NCBI RefSeq assembly: GCF_002897035.1 | Contig: NZ_BAUX01000017.1 | Span: 1 to 64,000 of the forward strand | Direction: 5' to 3' | Origin: Methylopila sp. Yamaguchi | GTDB lineage: Bacteria > Pseudomonadota > Alphaproteobacteria > Rhizobiales > Methylopilaceae | DNA length: 64,000 nucleotides | Shown here: positions 27,133 to 35,759 of the stretch, piece after piece | Layout of the letters: each line of letters begins with the position of its first letter | Numbering within the stretch: the stretch's first letter is position 1 | Made by a program: the position numbers and the translations under genes | Notes under the pieces: model-generated | Databases searched by the model: none | Told to the model about the DNA's origin: nothing | The model's input: only the letters and a program-made list of their open reading frames with translations

Positions 27133-27414
27133 ATGGGCGAAGCGCCAAATTCAACCCCGGCAACGAGCGTCGGCGATTTTGTGGAAGCGGCAAGCCGTTA
27201 TCAGCGGGCATCGACGCTTCCAGATGAAACGCCCCTGTCACCTTCGCAAGCTTCTCAATTCTGCGAGGCGATGGGTGTTCCCCTCGCTGTAAGCACCCTC
27301 GCCAAAATTAGATGTGTGTCGAGTAAGGGTCCAAAATATGAAAAGTACGGTCATCGTATATTGTATCGGGCTGGATCACTCCGCGCTTACATCGCAAGCT
27401 CGACCTCAGTCTGA
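27133..27414 (+). CDS. HTH (excisionase/AlpA-like) protein
   Basis: A 93-residue protein from the ATG at 27133. The N-terminal 30 residues are polar; the rest (LSPSQASQFCEAMGVPLAVS, then SKGPKYEKYGHRILYRAGSL) follows the MerR-like winged helix of small helix-turn-helix regulators, with the GPKY-x-GHRILYR wing typical of AlpA/Xis proteins. Such proteins activate excision or control early genes in integrative elements. It lies between the cargo gene and a gene of unknown function. The start is uncertain because the ribosome-binding site (GGAACGG) is weak. Confidence 0.55.
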   Translation: MGEAPNSTPATSVGDFVEAASRYQRASTLPDETPLSPSQASQFCEAMGVPLAVSTLAKIRCVSSKGPKYEKYGHRILYRAGSLRAYIASSTSV

Positions 27415-27578
27415 TCGCAAAAGACTGGAGAAGGGGCCGGTTCTGTCTTGGTGACATGACTCCGCTGAGTCGCATCCCAGCACAATTTGTAGGACACCAT
27501 GCACGCGAATTCACTCGCGGGTAGCACTCCCGCGCGCCCAAATGAAGCGGACCGCAGCGCCCGTCGCGAACGGCCCCA

Positions 27579-28253
27579 ATGACCGGGATTTGGCGCCTGC
27601 CGCCTGAGCATCCCCGCGAGCGGGTTTATGATCGTAGCCTCACTCCTTATGAGCTCGACGGCATTGCCCGCTCTTTTCAAGCGACGCGGTCGACGAATAT
27701 CAAGATCGCAGATGGCTATTTGCGATGGTTCGAGAGCGGTGTCGTCATAGGCGTATTGCGCTGCCCGTATTGCGGGCGGCTGCATCAGCACGGGTTCGAT
27801 CGCGCCACGTTCAGCCGTCTTTCCGACTGCCGCCTTGTGCCGCGGCAAGAGTATCAAATCCGCTGGCACGCACCGGGTGAAATCCCCTCCAGTATCGAGC
27901 AAGAGCTCCAGCTTCCACACGACTCGCTGATCGAAGACGGCTTTTGGTGTCGGCACCAAGCCGCATGGCTTCGGCAAAAGGCGCTCTCGGCTCTCACGAG
28001 CCGAGAGGTGCGCGTCCTTCGCGGCATCCTCGACCGCTACGTACGCTCTCCGGTGTTCCAGATGGCGTTGTGCGAGCGGCTCAACGACTTTCCATCGGCG
28101 GGCGAGCGTAAGGGGGCGCTGCGCGATCTAGTCGGCGAGGTCATGCGCCGCCACGCGCGGAAGCGTGGACCTGGCCGCACCGGGTGGGCGCGCCGTCTGG
28201 AGACCGCCGCGGATGCCCTGCACCACGCGGCCCAATATGGCTCGCTGTGGTGA
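27579..28253 (+). CDS. Protein of unknown function with CxxC/HxH motif
   Basis: A 224-residue protein. The segment VLRCPYCGRLHQHGFDRAT (about residues 59-77) has CxxC plus two His and could bind zinc. The C-terminal part (from about 135) is helical and basic (RRHARKRGPGRTGWARRLE), consistent with nucleic-acid binding. It lies between two HTH genes of the element and is read in the same direction. I recognise no family. A role in transcription control or replication of the element is a guess from position. Confidence 0.6.
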   Translation: MTGIWRLPPEHPRERVYDRSLTPYELDGIARSFQATRSTNIKIADGYLRWFESGVVIGVLRCPYCGRLHQHGFDRATFSRLSDCRLVPRQEYQIRWHAPGEIPSSIEQELQLPHDSLIEDGFWCRHQAAWLRQKALSALTSREVRVLRGILDRYVRSPVFQMALCERLNDFPSAGERKGALRDLVGEVMRRHARKRGPGRTGWARRLETAADALHHAAQYGSLW

Positions 28254-28439
28254 CGGGATCGCCGTCCCACAGAGCTCCGGAGTGAACTCCATCTTAGAAT
28301 GCGGCTCTACGGCTGGTCATCCGATTATTCAGTATGCGCTTCATGTATATTTACGCAGATCAGAATAAAGATGGTTCGGCTTCCGGCGTTGGCACGTGCT
28401 GGCATCCATGCAGATACTCGCGAAACGGTGAGGTATCAA

Positions 28440-28658
28440 ATGAATGTTGATCGTTTTCTGCGCCGCGAAGAAATTGCTCTTCGTCTGGGCACCTCCGCGC
28501 GAACCGTCGCGCGCCTCTTTGCGAACGGAGACCTCCCGGTCGTGCAGATCGGGCGGACGCGGTCAGTCCCCGAAAGCGCGGTGGACGCCTTCGCTCGGCG
28601 CAAAGCTGGCGAGGCGGTGAGCGCTGCCGCCGCGCGTCGCGCCGAGCGGGGCCGGTGA
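28440..28658 (+). CDS. AlpA/Xis-type HTH protein
   Basis: A 72-residue protein: DRFLRREEIALRLGTSARTV, then ARLFANGDLPVVQIG and RTRSVPESAVDAFARRK. This is the complete helix-turn-helix and wing of the excisionase/AlpA (DNA-binding, MerR-like) family. It starts at the ATG at 28440 with TGAGG about 7 bases upstream. In integrative elements such proteins help excision or switch on the integrase. It stands just before a hairpin and the ATPase gene. Confidence 0.75.
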   Translation: MNVDRFLRREEIALRLGTSARTVARLFANGDLPVVQIGRTRSVPESAVDAFARRKAGEAVSAAAARRAERGR

Positions 28659-28673
28659 ACTTCGCTAAAGAAA

Positions 28674-28700
28674 AACCGCCCGGCGGCGAACCGGGCGGTT
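28674..28700. terminator. Intrinsic-type hairpin after the AlpA-like gene
   Basis: AACCGCCCGG pairs with CCGGGCGGTT around a 7-base loop. The T-run is clear on the minus strand (TTTTTCTTT) and weak on the plus strand, so its direction is uncertain. Confidence 0.55.
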
Positions 28701-28793
28701 GATCTCTTGTCATATCGAGCGGCTCACGACTTCCGTTCGACAACAACCCCTTCGGGCTGCGGCATCGGTCCGAACACTTTGGTGCCAACCCAA

Positions 28794-30473
28794 ATGTCCG
28801 ATGCGACGATAATTAGCGCGAATGCTCGCGGTGATCAAGATTCCAGGGGTGATAAGGTCGGAAAGCTCACTGCGTTTGATCGTCCCTCTGAGAACCATCT
28901 TGCAGACTTCGGCGCGCCACACTTCCGGTGCCTTGGAGTCGACGGTCCGACCTACTTCGCGCAGCCGCGGGAGGTGCCGGATATGGTATCCCTGTCCCCG
29001 GCCGCGTTGCGCCTGGCCTACTTTGTGCGGCTCGCGCCTCTGCAATGGTGGCAAATGGAGTTTCCGGCGAAGTCGGGGAAGGAGGGCGGCGTCGACTGGG
29101 CGGCTGCGACGAACGCTTTCACCAGGGCGTGTCTCCGTGCCGGTATATTTGATCCTGCGCGCGCCCTCGGCCGGGGCGCGACGACGGACGGTCAACACAT
29201 CGTCTTCCATGCCGGCGACCGGCTGATTGTCGACGGCGTCGAAAAGCGGGGGCTCGATCTTCCCGGTAGCGCGCAATTGTACGTGCCTCGACCGCGCGTT
29301 GCGCTGGTCGAATGCCCTAAGGACCGTCACAACTTCGAAGACCTGGTCGCCGTTCTCGGCGGTTGGCGGTGGCGTAACGAGCATGCCGCGAAGCTGCTCG
29401 CTGGATGGATAGCTATGGCGATGATCGCCGGCGCCTTGGACCGGCGTCCTCACGTTTGGATCATAGGAGAACGCGGCTCGGGCAAGACGGCAGTCTTGAA
29501 GCTCATGGCGAAATTGCTCGGTCCATGTGCCATTTTCGTTGAGGGGGCAAGCACCGAGGCGGGCATCCGGCAGCTTCTCGATGGCGACTCATTTCCGGTT
29601 CTCGTTGATGAAAGCGAAGTGCGCGACGAGCGTTCCGCTGAACGTGTCGGGCGGATCGTGGAGCAAACCAGGTCAGCTTATTCATCGTCCGGTCAGGTCG
29701 CGAAGGGTTCGGTACACGGCCGCGCGCGCACGACGTCAGTGAAATCCGCCTTCGCCTTTGCCAGCATCTCGCCCGCCCTTACCGAGCCTGCGGACCGGTC
29801 GCGTTTCGTCGTGCTGCCGTTGCGTGAGGCTCCGCGCGGCAAGGCCGCTGCCGATTCACGCGAAGCCTGCGAGCGGCTGATCGATAGCGGGTTTGGACAA
29901 GCTTTGTTGTGGCGCTCAATCCGACTTGCGCGGGTCATGAGCTTTTCTGCTCGCACCTTCGCAGATGCTCTCGGCGAGGCGGGCCACGAGCCGCGCGTTG
30001 GCGACACTCTGGGCACGCTCGCAGCGGGATGGTGGAGCCTCGGCTCCGAACAGCGGGTGACGGCCAGGGAGGCCCGACAGGTGGTGAAGGCTTGGCTTGG
30101 CGCGATCGCGCACGGAGCCCAACCGCCGACCGACGCCGAACTTGCTCTGCAATACCTCCTGACGCGGCGCGTTCCGATTAGTAGCTCCGCCGAGACCACC
30201 ATTTCGGAGGTCGCCGCGGGCATGGAGGGGCTTCCGTCCGGCGCAGAACGCGCTCTTGCGCTTCGTGGCTTCAAGATTGTCGACGAGCACGGGGGCCGGT
30301 GTCTGCTCGTCTCGACCTCCATGAGTGGAGTGGCCGAGCATTTCAGGGGCTCGGCATGGGCCTCGACCTGGCAAAGCGTTCTTCTCAGTGTGCCGAACGC
30401 TCAAAAACCTGACCGCACCGTCCGGTTCGCCAATCACAAGAGTCGCTTCATCTCCGTTCCGCTTGTGCCGTAG
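28794..30473 (+). CDS. P-loop ATPase of replication/primase-helicase type
   Basis: A 559-residue protein. The N-terminal third has no recognised domain. A Walker A motif (IIGERGSGKTAVLK, about residues 223-236) and a Walker B (FPVLVDESEV, about 268) mark an AAA+ or helicase-like ATPase, followed by an Arg-rich, sensor-like region (RSRFVVLPL). This layout resembles the DUF927/D5-like primase-helicase ATPases of satellites and plasmids. It probably unwinds or loads at the element's origin. A cluster of GCGGAAC repeats starts at its 3' end. The start is uncertain: a longer frame opens at 28707 but lacks a clear ribosome-binding site, as does 28794. Confidence 0.75.
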   Translation: MSDATIISANARGDQDSRGDKVGKLTAFDRPSENHLADFGAPHFRCLGVDGPTYFAQPREVPDMVSLSPAALRLAYFVRLAPLQWWQMEFPAKSGKEGGVDWAAATNAFTRACLRAGIFDPARALGRGATTDGQHIVFHAGDRLIVDGVEKRGLDLPGSAQLYVPRPRVALVECPKDRHNFEDLVAVLGGWRWRNEHAAKLLAGWIAMAMIAGALDRRPHVWIIGERGSGKTAVLKLMAKLLGPCAIFVEGASTEAGIRQLLDGDSFPVLVDESEVRDERSAERVGRIVEQTRSAYSSSGQVAKGSVHGRARTTSVKSAFAFASISPALTEPADRSRFVVLPLREAPRGKAAADSREACERLIDSGFGQALLWRSIRLARVMSFSARTFADALGEAGHEPRVGDTLGTLAAGWWSLGSEQRVTAREARQVVKAWLGAIAHGAQPPTDAELALQYLLTRRVPISSSAETTISEVAAGMEGLPSGAERALALRGFKIVDEHGGRCLLVSTSMSGVAEHFRGSAWASTWQSVLLSVPNAQKPDRTVRFANHKSRFISVPLVP

Positions 30474-30719
30474 CCGTTCCGCGATTGTGCCGCTTATCTC
30501 ACTAATTCCGCTCATAAATCCGCATCTGGAACGGGCGGAACGTGAATCATAGAACCCATTTCAAACCTGCCCCGATGTCTAACGACGAAGATCCTTGCTC
30601 GCGTCATGGGGCTATCAATCACGTTCCAACCGTTCCACTCACTATTCTTTCTAAAAAACATAACGGAGATAAAGAGTTAGGCGGAACAGAAAGCGGAACA
30701 GGATCGGAACAAGCGGAAC
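30456..30719. repeat. Cluster of GTTCCGC/GCGGAAC heptamers
   Basis: GTTCCGC at 30456-30462 and 30476-30482, then GCGGAAC at 30535-30541, 30681-30687, 30693-30699 and 30713-30719; CGGAAC also at 30705-30710. Copies left of about 30500 are in one orientation and those on the right in the other. The two left copies sit in a 20-bp near-direct repeat (CCGTTCCGC then TTGTGCCG). It could be an iteron-type origin; part of the right half is coding, so chance repetition is possible. Confidence 0.45.
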
Positions 30720-31228
30720 AGGCGGATGTCCCTTCGGGGCTGCCGCTTGTCACGGACGAAGGACGGAAGGTGAAGTTGGAGCATCGTACCCTGCCGACGT
30801 CGGGCACTCTGCCACCCGCCGACGAACTAAGCGCTTTCCTCAGACGCGCCGCCGAGCACCTCGCGCCTGGCGCGGCCATAATCGCCGGTCGTGTGGTCGA
30901 GGCGCTCGCCTCCGGCGCATTTGCGGCTCCTCCGGCGGACCTGCCAATGCCGCCACGACGCGGCCGGCCTCCTGGGCAATCTCACAAGATCGCCGCGCGC
31001 GACGAGGCGCTGCGCCGCATCGCGGGCGCGTACTGTTCGCACCTCAAGAGCCCTCACGCGCGTGGCTTGGAACTAGCTGCCGTCGCTGATCGAGCTCGCC
31101 GCGCCAAGCGCGAACCGATGCCAGGAACGCCCGTGCACGGAATGTGGTGCCTGCTCCAAGAAGGACACAAAATTCCCAAGGCGAGAGAGCTTGCAAAGAT
31201 CATAACTTGCGCCTCTCAACACGACTGA
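30542..31228 (+). CDS. Element protein of unknown function
   Basis: A 228-residue frame with a GTG start at 30542; an ATG at 30575 is a possible alternative. The N-terminal 90 residues are polar and low in complexity (Ser, Gly, Glu, Gln) and overlap the GCGGAAC repeat cluster. The C-terminal part (from about residue 95) is helical, with a basic Pro/Arg stretch (MPPRRGRPPGQSHKIAA) resembling an AT-hook-like or linker segment, and ends KIPKARELAKIITCASQHD. It follows the ATPase gene. I recognise no family; a replication accessory role fits the position only. Confidence 0.5.
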   Translation: MNHRTHFKPAPMSNDEDPCSRHGAINHVPTVPLTILSKKHNGDKELGGTESGTGSEQAEQADVPSGLPLVTDEGRKVKLEHRTLPTSGTLPPADELSAFLRRAAEHLAPGAAIIAGRVVEALASGAFAAPPADLPMPPRRGRPPGQSHKIAARDEALRRIAGAYCSHLKSPHARGLELAAVADRARRAKREPMPGTPVHGMWCLLQEGHKIPKARELAKIITCASQHD

Positions 31229-31314
31229 TCTTCTACGGAAATTGTTCGCGTAGAATTATCGGGCATTGTTCCGCGAATTTGTCTCTGTCATGGTCCTCGT
31301 AGTGAGGAGAGGCC

Positions 31315-31689
31315 ATGAACATCGATATCGAACGCCTTCGAAAGCTGATCTCTGATCGCAACGACATGAACGCTGCGGCCCGCCAGGCGTCCGAAACGCT
31401 TCGGCAGCGCCGTAACGAGCTGGCCGATGCCCGGCTTGAGCTTGAGCGCCACAACGCGGCGCGACACGCGATGAGATCGCGACCCCGCGATGATGTCATC
31501 GAGCGCACCGAGGACCGAGTGGAGAATGCCGTCCGTGCTGCGGTCCAGCGCGCCGCGCGCGCGGCCGACGACGTCAATCGGCTGAGCGAGCGGCGAGCTC
31601 ACGTGAGTTCCATCGCTAACCGCGCGCTGGAATACGCCCGCAGCCTGCGAGTCGAATTACCCGCCGACCTCCAGGAGGAATCGATCTGA
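31315..31689 (+). CDS. Coiled-coil element protein
   Basis: A 124-residue, highly charged, almost entirely helical protein (RLRKLISDRNDMNAAARQAS and RNELADARLELERHN) predicted as a long coiled coil. GAGGAGAGGCC precedes the ATG at 31315. The stop overlaps the next ATG (TGATG), so the two are translationally coupled. I recognise no family. Coupled coiled-coil proteins in this position of phages and satellites can be scaffold, morphogenesis or regulatory proteins, but nothing in the sequence decides. Confidence 0.6.
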   Translation: MNIDIERLRKLISDRNDMNAAARQASETLRQRRNELADARLELERHNAARHAMRSRPRDDVIERTEDRVENAVRAAVQRAARAADDVNRLSERRAHVSSIANRALEYARSLRVELPADLQEESI

Positions 31690-32234
31690 TGGCCCGCCGA
31701 CCTACTCATATCGAGGCCCGAGACCTCCGCGCCGACCTCGTGACAATCCGAAGCGAGATCGAAACCGAGCAGGCGAAGGTCGCGCAGATCGAGTCGGCGC
31801 CGGTTTCCCCAAACGAGGTCGAGGTCCGCGTTGATAGGCGGCTCGACGCAGCCGAGAGGGCCATTTCGGAGTTCGCGCGCTTCGAAAGCCTCGTCGGGCC
31901 GGTCGGCAATCCGATGGACGATCTTGGCCTTGCGTTCGCCGGCAAGCAAAACCCGCTTGCGACTGCCGTCATCTGGCTCGGGCGGCCCTCGGTCCGCTCC
32001 CGGCTGCTTGCGCTGGCGAACGCTGAATACGAGAGCCGGGGTAAGCCGATGAGCCTCGACGAGCGCGAGGCCGCGCTAGCGGCGACTGTGGCCCGCATGA
32101 ACGAACTTAGTCGCCAGGAGGAAGCGCTTGCCCGTGAGCTTGAGCGCCAGGGCGGGCATGTGGAACGCCGTGCCTACGCTGATCCCCGGTGGCTTCTCGC
32201 CTTTGATGAGGACCTCGAGGAGGCCGTCTCGTGA
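31689..32234 (+). CDS. Element protein of unknown function, partly coiled coil
   Basis: A 181-residue protein coupled to the previous gene by a TGATG overlap. Helical, charged segments (residues 10-45 and 120-155, for example MNELSRQEEALARELERQ) flank a middle part with AFAGKQNPLATAVIWLG (about 82-98). No motif or family is recognised. It is followed by a possible GTGA-overlapping small frame. Conserved operon position suggests a structural or morphogenesis role, but this is inference. Confidence 0.58.
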   Translation: MARRPTHIEARDLRADLVTIRSEIETEQAKVAQIESAPVSPNEVEVRVDRRLDAAERAISEFARFESLVGPVGNPMDDLGLAFAGKQNPLATAVIWLGRPSVRSRLLALANAEYESRGKPMSLDEREAALAATVARMNELSRQEEALARELERQGGHVERRAYADPRWLLAFDEDLEEAVS

Positions 32235-32377
32235 AAGCGGGGTCGGAGATCAAGGCGGCCGTCGTGGCTGCACGGATGCGTGCTGCGTCGCTGGACGGGG
32301 GTGCAACAACCTGCCCAGACCCCCAACCCTGCGAAGGTCTCCGTTTGGCGCTCTGCGCTCAGCCGAACGAGCGCTGA
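32231..32377 (+). CDS. Possible small coupled protein
   Basis: A 48-residue frame whose GTG overlaps the TGA of the upstream gene (GTGA). The N-terminal part (GSEIKAAVVAARMRAASLDG) is helical, and the tail has three Cys (TCPDPQPCEG and LALC). The overlap and the sensible composition are the only support. It may be translated by coupling. Confidence 0.3.
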   Translation: MKAGSEIKAAVVAARMRAASLDGGATTCPDPQPCEGLRLALCAQPNER

Positions 32378-32755
32378 GCCTGGCCGTGGCCGGCACACGA
32401 ATGGAGCCCACGCGGCGGGCTCGCATGAACGGCGGGACGGCTAGCCGATCCCGACGCGACACCCGCTGCCAGCCTGCGCCCCGCGGGTTTGGCGGCGGGT
32501 GTCAAAGTATCTCAAGTAAATCGGGGGGGGCGCGAGATGCATCTCAGCCGGATGAATCCCGAGAAAATGAACGATATGGGTCCTCCGGTCGGGGTGGGGT
32601 ACTGCGGGGAACGCGGCCGCGCATGGCTTTTCTAGCCGTAGCACGGCAAAAGTCAGCGAAACTCATAGTCCTCGGCGGGCGTCAGAAGCGAATACTCTAG
32701 AACGTTCAGAAATGAGCAATCCCAGTACGAAAAAATGCAACCTTAAGGCGATGTT
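32378..32755. other. Region with only weak small frames
   Basis: A 378-base stretch without a convincing gene. A 32-residue frame (32537-32635, plus; MHLSRMNPEKMNDMGPPVGV) follows a G-run that might act as a ribosome-binding site, but it has no other support. Longer frames here are Arg/Ser-rich and unlikely. The segment after 32640 is AT-richer and probably contains the promoter for the terminase gene. Confidence 0.35.
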
Positions 32756-33304
32756 ATGTCTGCGGTTCTGACAAAGTCCGATTTCGCGAAACATCTCGAT
32801 GTCGGTCGCGCTCGTGTTTCGCAACTCATCAAGCGGGGCATGCCGGTAACGCCGGACGGTCGCATCGACGTAGAAGCCGCCAACAGCTGGATACGAGCGA
32901 ACGTGCGCCATCGCTTCGACGTTCGGCGGGCGAGCACATCCGGCGCCGGTCGCAACCCAATGCCGGCGGCTCCAGTTGGCGACCTCGCCGACGCGAAGCT
33001 CAATCTCATCCTCGCGCAAACGGCGCGAACCGCGGCGGAGGCCGAGCGGGCCGAAGTGGCTCTGGAGCTTGAGCGCGGCTCGGCCATCTCAAAGGAAGAT
33101 GCCAAGCGCTTCGTTCGCGAGTGGAACACAAAGATCAAAATAGGACTCCTCAATTTCGCCAGCCGTCGGGGGCCAGGGCTCGCCGCCGAACTTGGCGTTA
33201 ACGAGGTCGCGCTCGTCGTGGCGCTTGAGGTCGCGATGCGCGAGCACATGACGGAGATGGCCGACGAGCCGCTCCCGATGGATGCCGGCGAGCCGGTGCG
33301 GTGA
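32756..33304 (+). CDS. Nu1-like terminase small subunit
   Basis: A 182-residue protein. Residues 5-50 form the winged helix-turn-helix of Nu1/TerS proteins (LTKSDFAKHLDVGRARVSQL, IKRGMPVTPDGRIDVEAANS), which recognises the packaging site. A long helix follows (LAQTARTAAEAERAEVALEL, about 85-110), then the oligomerisation region (VREWNTKIKIGLLNFASRRG). This is the standard phage lambda Nu1 layout. TerS alone, without a recognised large subunit, is what PICI-type satellites use to redirect a helper's packaging; that role here is inferred. No large terminase gene was found in the element. Confidence 0.75.
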   Translation: MSAVLTKSDFAKHLDVGRARVSQLIKRGMPVTPDGRIDVEAANSWIRANVRHRFDVRRASTSGAGRNPMPAAPVGDLADAKLNLILAQTARTAAEAERAEVALELERGSAISKEDAKRFVREWNTKIKIGLLNFASRRGPGLAAELGVNEVALVVALEVAMREHMTEMADEPLPMDAGEPVR

Positions 33305-33356
33305 CCGGCGTTGCTCTCCTGCGTCGTGGGCGCACACTTCCGAAAAGGACGCCGAC

Positions 33357-33917
33357 ATGAGCCGTGCAAAAATGCGCCAGGCGGGACGCGACCTCTTTGG
33401 GATCGAACGCGGGGATATCGCCGCTTCCAGCGCGGAGGTTGCGCACCTTCCGGTTCATATGCAGCGAGATGCAGAGAAGGCCGCATTGAAGCGCCGGCGC
33501 CAGGCGCGGGCGGAGCAGGAACGCCTAGCGGTCGAAACCGCACGTGAGAAACGCGCCGAGACGGAGCGATGCCTCGCCATCAGCACAGCCGCTAAGGAGG
33601 CCGAAGCGCTTGGCGTTACGGTTGATGCCGCGGGCCTCATGACCAGCGGTATCTCTCTCCCCGCTGCGCTTGCCTCAATTGAGCGCATCATGAAGGTTGC
33701 GGGCATCGTCAAACTTGCGGCTAAGCAAGGGGTAAAGCTCGACCTCAACGATCAGTTGGCCAGACGAGTTTCGGCTCATGATCTGGGCCGGGAGGTCATG
33801 AGCGAACTCGCGGCGCGAGACGAAGCCGTTGGCGAAATTCGAACGACGTCTTCCGGGGCCGCCCAGTCGGCAGTCAATCGTGACAGATGGCGCGCGGCTC
33901 TCGGCGGCTCGCGATGA
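33357..33917 (+). CDS. Element protein of unknown function
   Basis: A 186-residue protein, mostly helical. The middle (KAALKRRRQARAEQERLAVE, about 42-61) is a very charged coiled coil. A later region (LGVTVDAAGLMTSGISLPAA) is more hydrophobic. The ATG at 33357 follows AAAAGGA; longer frames upstream overlap the terminase gene. The stop overlaps the tape-measure ATG (ATGA). It may be a morphogenesis, chaperone or protease-associated protein from a phage module, but I recognise no family. Confidence 0.55.
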   Translation: MSRAKMRQAGRDLFGIERGDIAASSAEVAHLPVHMQRDAEKAALKRRRQARAEQERLAVETAREKRAETERCLAISTAAKEAEALGVTVDAAGLMTSGISLPAALASIERIMKVAGIVKLAAKQGVKLDLNDQLARRVSAHDLGREVMSELAARDEAVGEIRTTSSGAAQSAVNRDRWRAALGGSR

Positions 33918-35758
33918 GCTCGACCGAAGCCAAAGTCGTTCTTTCGGTCGTCGACCGCATCACGGCCCCGATCGCCGCCATCCAGCGCCGCATCGACCGG
34001 CTTACGGCGCCCGTGCGCCGCATCGGCCAGGCCATCGGCGACCTCGGCCGCGCCGCCGGCGTCGACCGCCTGACGGGCTCGGTCGTCAACCTTGGTCGAA
34101 GGCTCGGCGACGTCGGATCGGTGGCGCGCGGCATCATCGCGCCGCTCGCCGCTGTCGGGGGCCTCGCGGCGGGGTTCGGCGCGCGGTCGCTCCTCACCAC
34201 AAACATGGAGTTTGAGAAGTACGGCGCGATCCTCGAGACCATCCTCAAGTCGTCCACGAAGGCGAAGGACGCGATGGCGTGGGTCTCCGACTTCGCGGCC
34301 AAGACCCCGTACGAAACCGGCGAGGTGACGGACGGGTTCGTCAAGCTCACGTCCTACGGTTTTCAGCCGATGAGCGGGGCGCTCAGGTCCGCCGGCGAGG
34401 CCGCCGCGGCGATGGGCAAACCGCTCGAACAGGCCGTCGAGGCGCTCGCGGACGCCGTCACCGGCGAGAATGAACGTCTGAAGGGGTTCGGCATCACGGC
34501 GTCGACCGTGGGCAATAAGATCACGTACAACTGGAACGAGAACGGCAAGCAAATGACCGCCTACGCGAAGAAAAATTCGCGTGCGCAGATCGAAGCCGTG
34601 ATCTCCGGCATTTGGAACCGTCAGTTCGCTGGTGCGATGGACAAACGGTCCAAGACGTTCGGTGGCATGATCGGTAATCTGAAGGATCAATGGGCGCGCT
34701 TCATGCTCACCATTGGCGAAGCGGGTTCGTTCGATCACGTCAAAAGCCGCCTCGGCGCTCTCCTCGACTACGTCAACGGCCTCGCTGCGTCTGGCCAGAT
34801 CGCCGCCGTTGGCGCCCGGATTTCAGACAGCCTCGTCGCAGGCATGAAGACTGCCGAGGAATGGGTACGCGCGGTTGACTGGTCCGCGGCTTGGGAGGGT
34901 CTTGCGAGCGGGCTGCATGTGCTCGGCCAGGTCATCAGCTTCGCGGCCTGGCTCGCCGAACTCCTCGGTCCCACAGGCTCGGTCGTCGCAGGGCTCACGA
35001 CGCTCGGCGCCATCACCTTCGGCCCCCTCATCGCGTCGCTCACGTCGCTTGCGGGCGCGATCGGAAGCGTCGCCGGCGCTGTCCTATTCACTCCGGCGGG
35101 CCTGGCGACGCTCATCATCGCCGGCGGCGTCATCGGGCTCATGGCGCGTAAGTCTGAGGCGCTCGCCAAAATCTGGGAGATGCTCCCGCCGAAGGTGCAA
35201 GGCGCGCTCGCGCCGCTCGGGAAGATCGCCGACTTTATCGATTGGCTCACGGACAAGCTCGCGCTCGGTATCGACAAGGTCGCCGGCCTCATCGACGGGC
35301 TCACGGACAAGCTCGCCGGCGGCATCGGGGCCGTCGCGACTGGCATCACGTCGCTTTTCTCGTGGGCCGGCACGGGGTCGGCCGAGAAGCCGGCCACGCC
35401 CGAAGAGGGCGCGTGGAGCCGCGCCGAGGCTGTGGCGAGGCCGTGGGGCGCGCGGGCGGACGTCCCGCACTACTCGCCGAGCGACGCCATGCGGGACAGG
35501 CGCCAGCCGCAGGAGAGTGCGGGGTGGGCGCCGCCCTCCGTCGCCCCGACCTACACGCCGCCGCCGCCGAGCGTGCAGGCTGTCGACGTGCCCCCGGTGG
35601 TGAACCAATCGAACAACGTCACCGTGGACGCGCAGGCGACCACCACAGTCGTGGTGAATTGGTCGCAGCTTGAGGCCGTCATGGGCCAGGTCCGCGGGTA
35701 CCTCGCGGCGATCGAGGCGCGCCAGCGCGCCGAAGTGCAATCGAAGCTCGGGGACTGA
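33914..35758 (+). CDS. Phage tail tape-measure protein
   Basis: A 614-residue tape-measure protein. Residues 1-75 are an amphipathic coil (VVDRITAPIAAIQRRIDRLT and repeated RIG/RLG turns). The tape-measure N-terminal domain covers about 80-280 (FGARSLLTTNMEFEKYGAIL, then KTPYETGEVTDGFVKLTSYG), and hydrophobic membrane-like stretches lie at about 325-420 (LLGPTGSVVAGLTTLGAITF, FTPAGLATLIIAGGVIGLMA). The C-terminus is Pro-rich. Such proteins set tail length and enter the host envelope with DNA. It is the only tail protein recognised in the element; neighbouring tail genes normally present in a prophage were not found. The ATG overlaps the previous stop. Confidence 0.85.
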   Translation: MSSTEAKVVLSVVDRITAPIAAIQRRIDRLTAPVRRIGQAIGDLGRAAGVDRLTGSVVNLGRRLGDVGSVARGIIAPLAAVGGLAAGFGARSLLTTNMEFEKYGAILETILKSSTKAKDAMAWVSDFAAKTPYETGEVTDGFVKLTSYGFQPMSGALRSAGEAAAAMGKPLEQAVEALADAVTGENERLKGFGITASTVGNKITYNWNENGKQMTAYAKKNSRAQIEAVISGIWNRQFAGAMDKRSKTFGGMIGNLKDQWARFMLTIGEAGSFDHVKSRLGALLDYVNGLAASGQIAAVGARISDSLVAGMKTAEEWVRAVDWSAAWEGLASGLHVLGQVISFAAWLAELLGPTGSVVAGLTTLGAITFGPLIASLTSLAGAIGSVAGAVLFTPAGLATLIIAGGVIGLMARKSEALAKIWEMLPPKVQGALAPLGKIADFIDWLTDKLALGIDKVAGLIDGLTDKLAGGIGAVATGITSLFSWAGTGSAEKPATPEEGAWSRAEAVARPWGARADVPHYSPSDAMRDRRQPQESAGWAPPSVAPTYTPPPPSVQAVDVPPVVNQSNNVTVDAQATTTVVVNWSQLEAVMGQVRGYLAAIEARQRAEVQSKLGD

Positions 35759-35759
35759 C

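Noticed and set aside
32128-32700. 190-residue plus-strand frame before the terminase gene
   Set aside because: It overlaps a better coupled gene in another frame and has an Arg/Ser/Gly-rich composition with no start signal.
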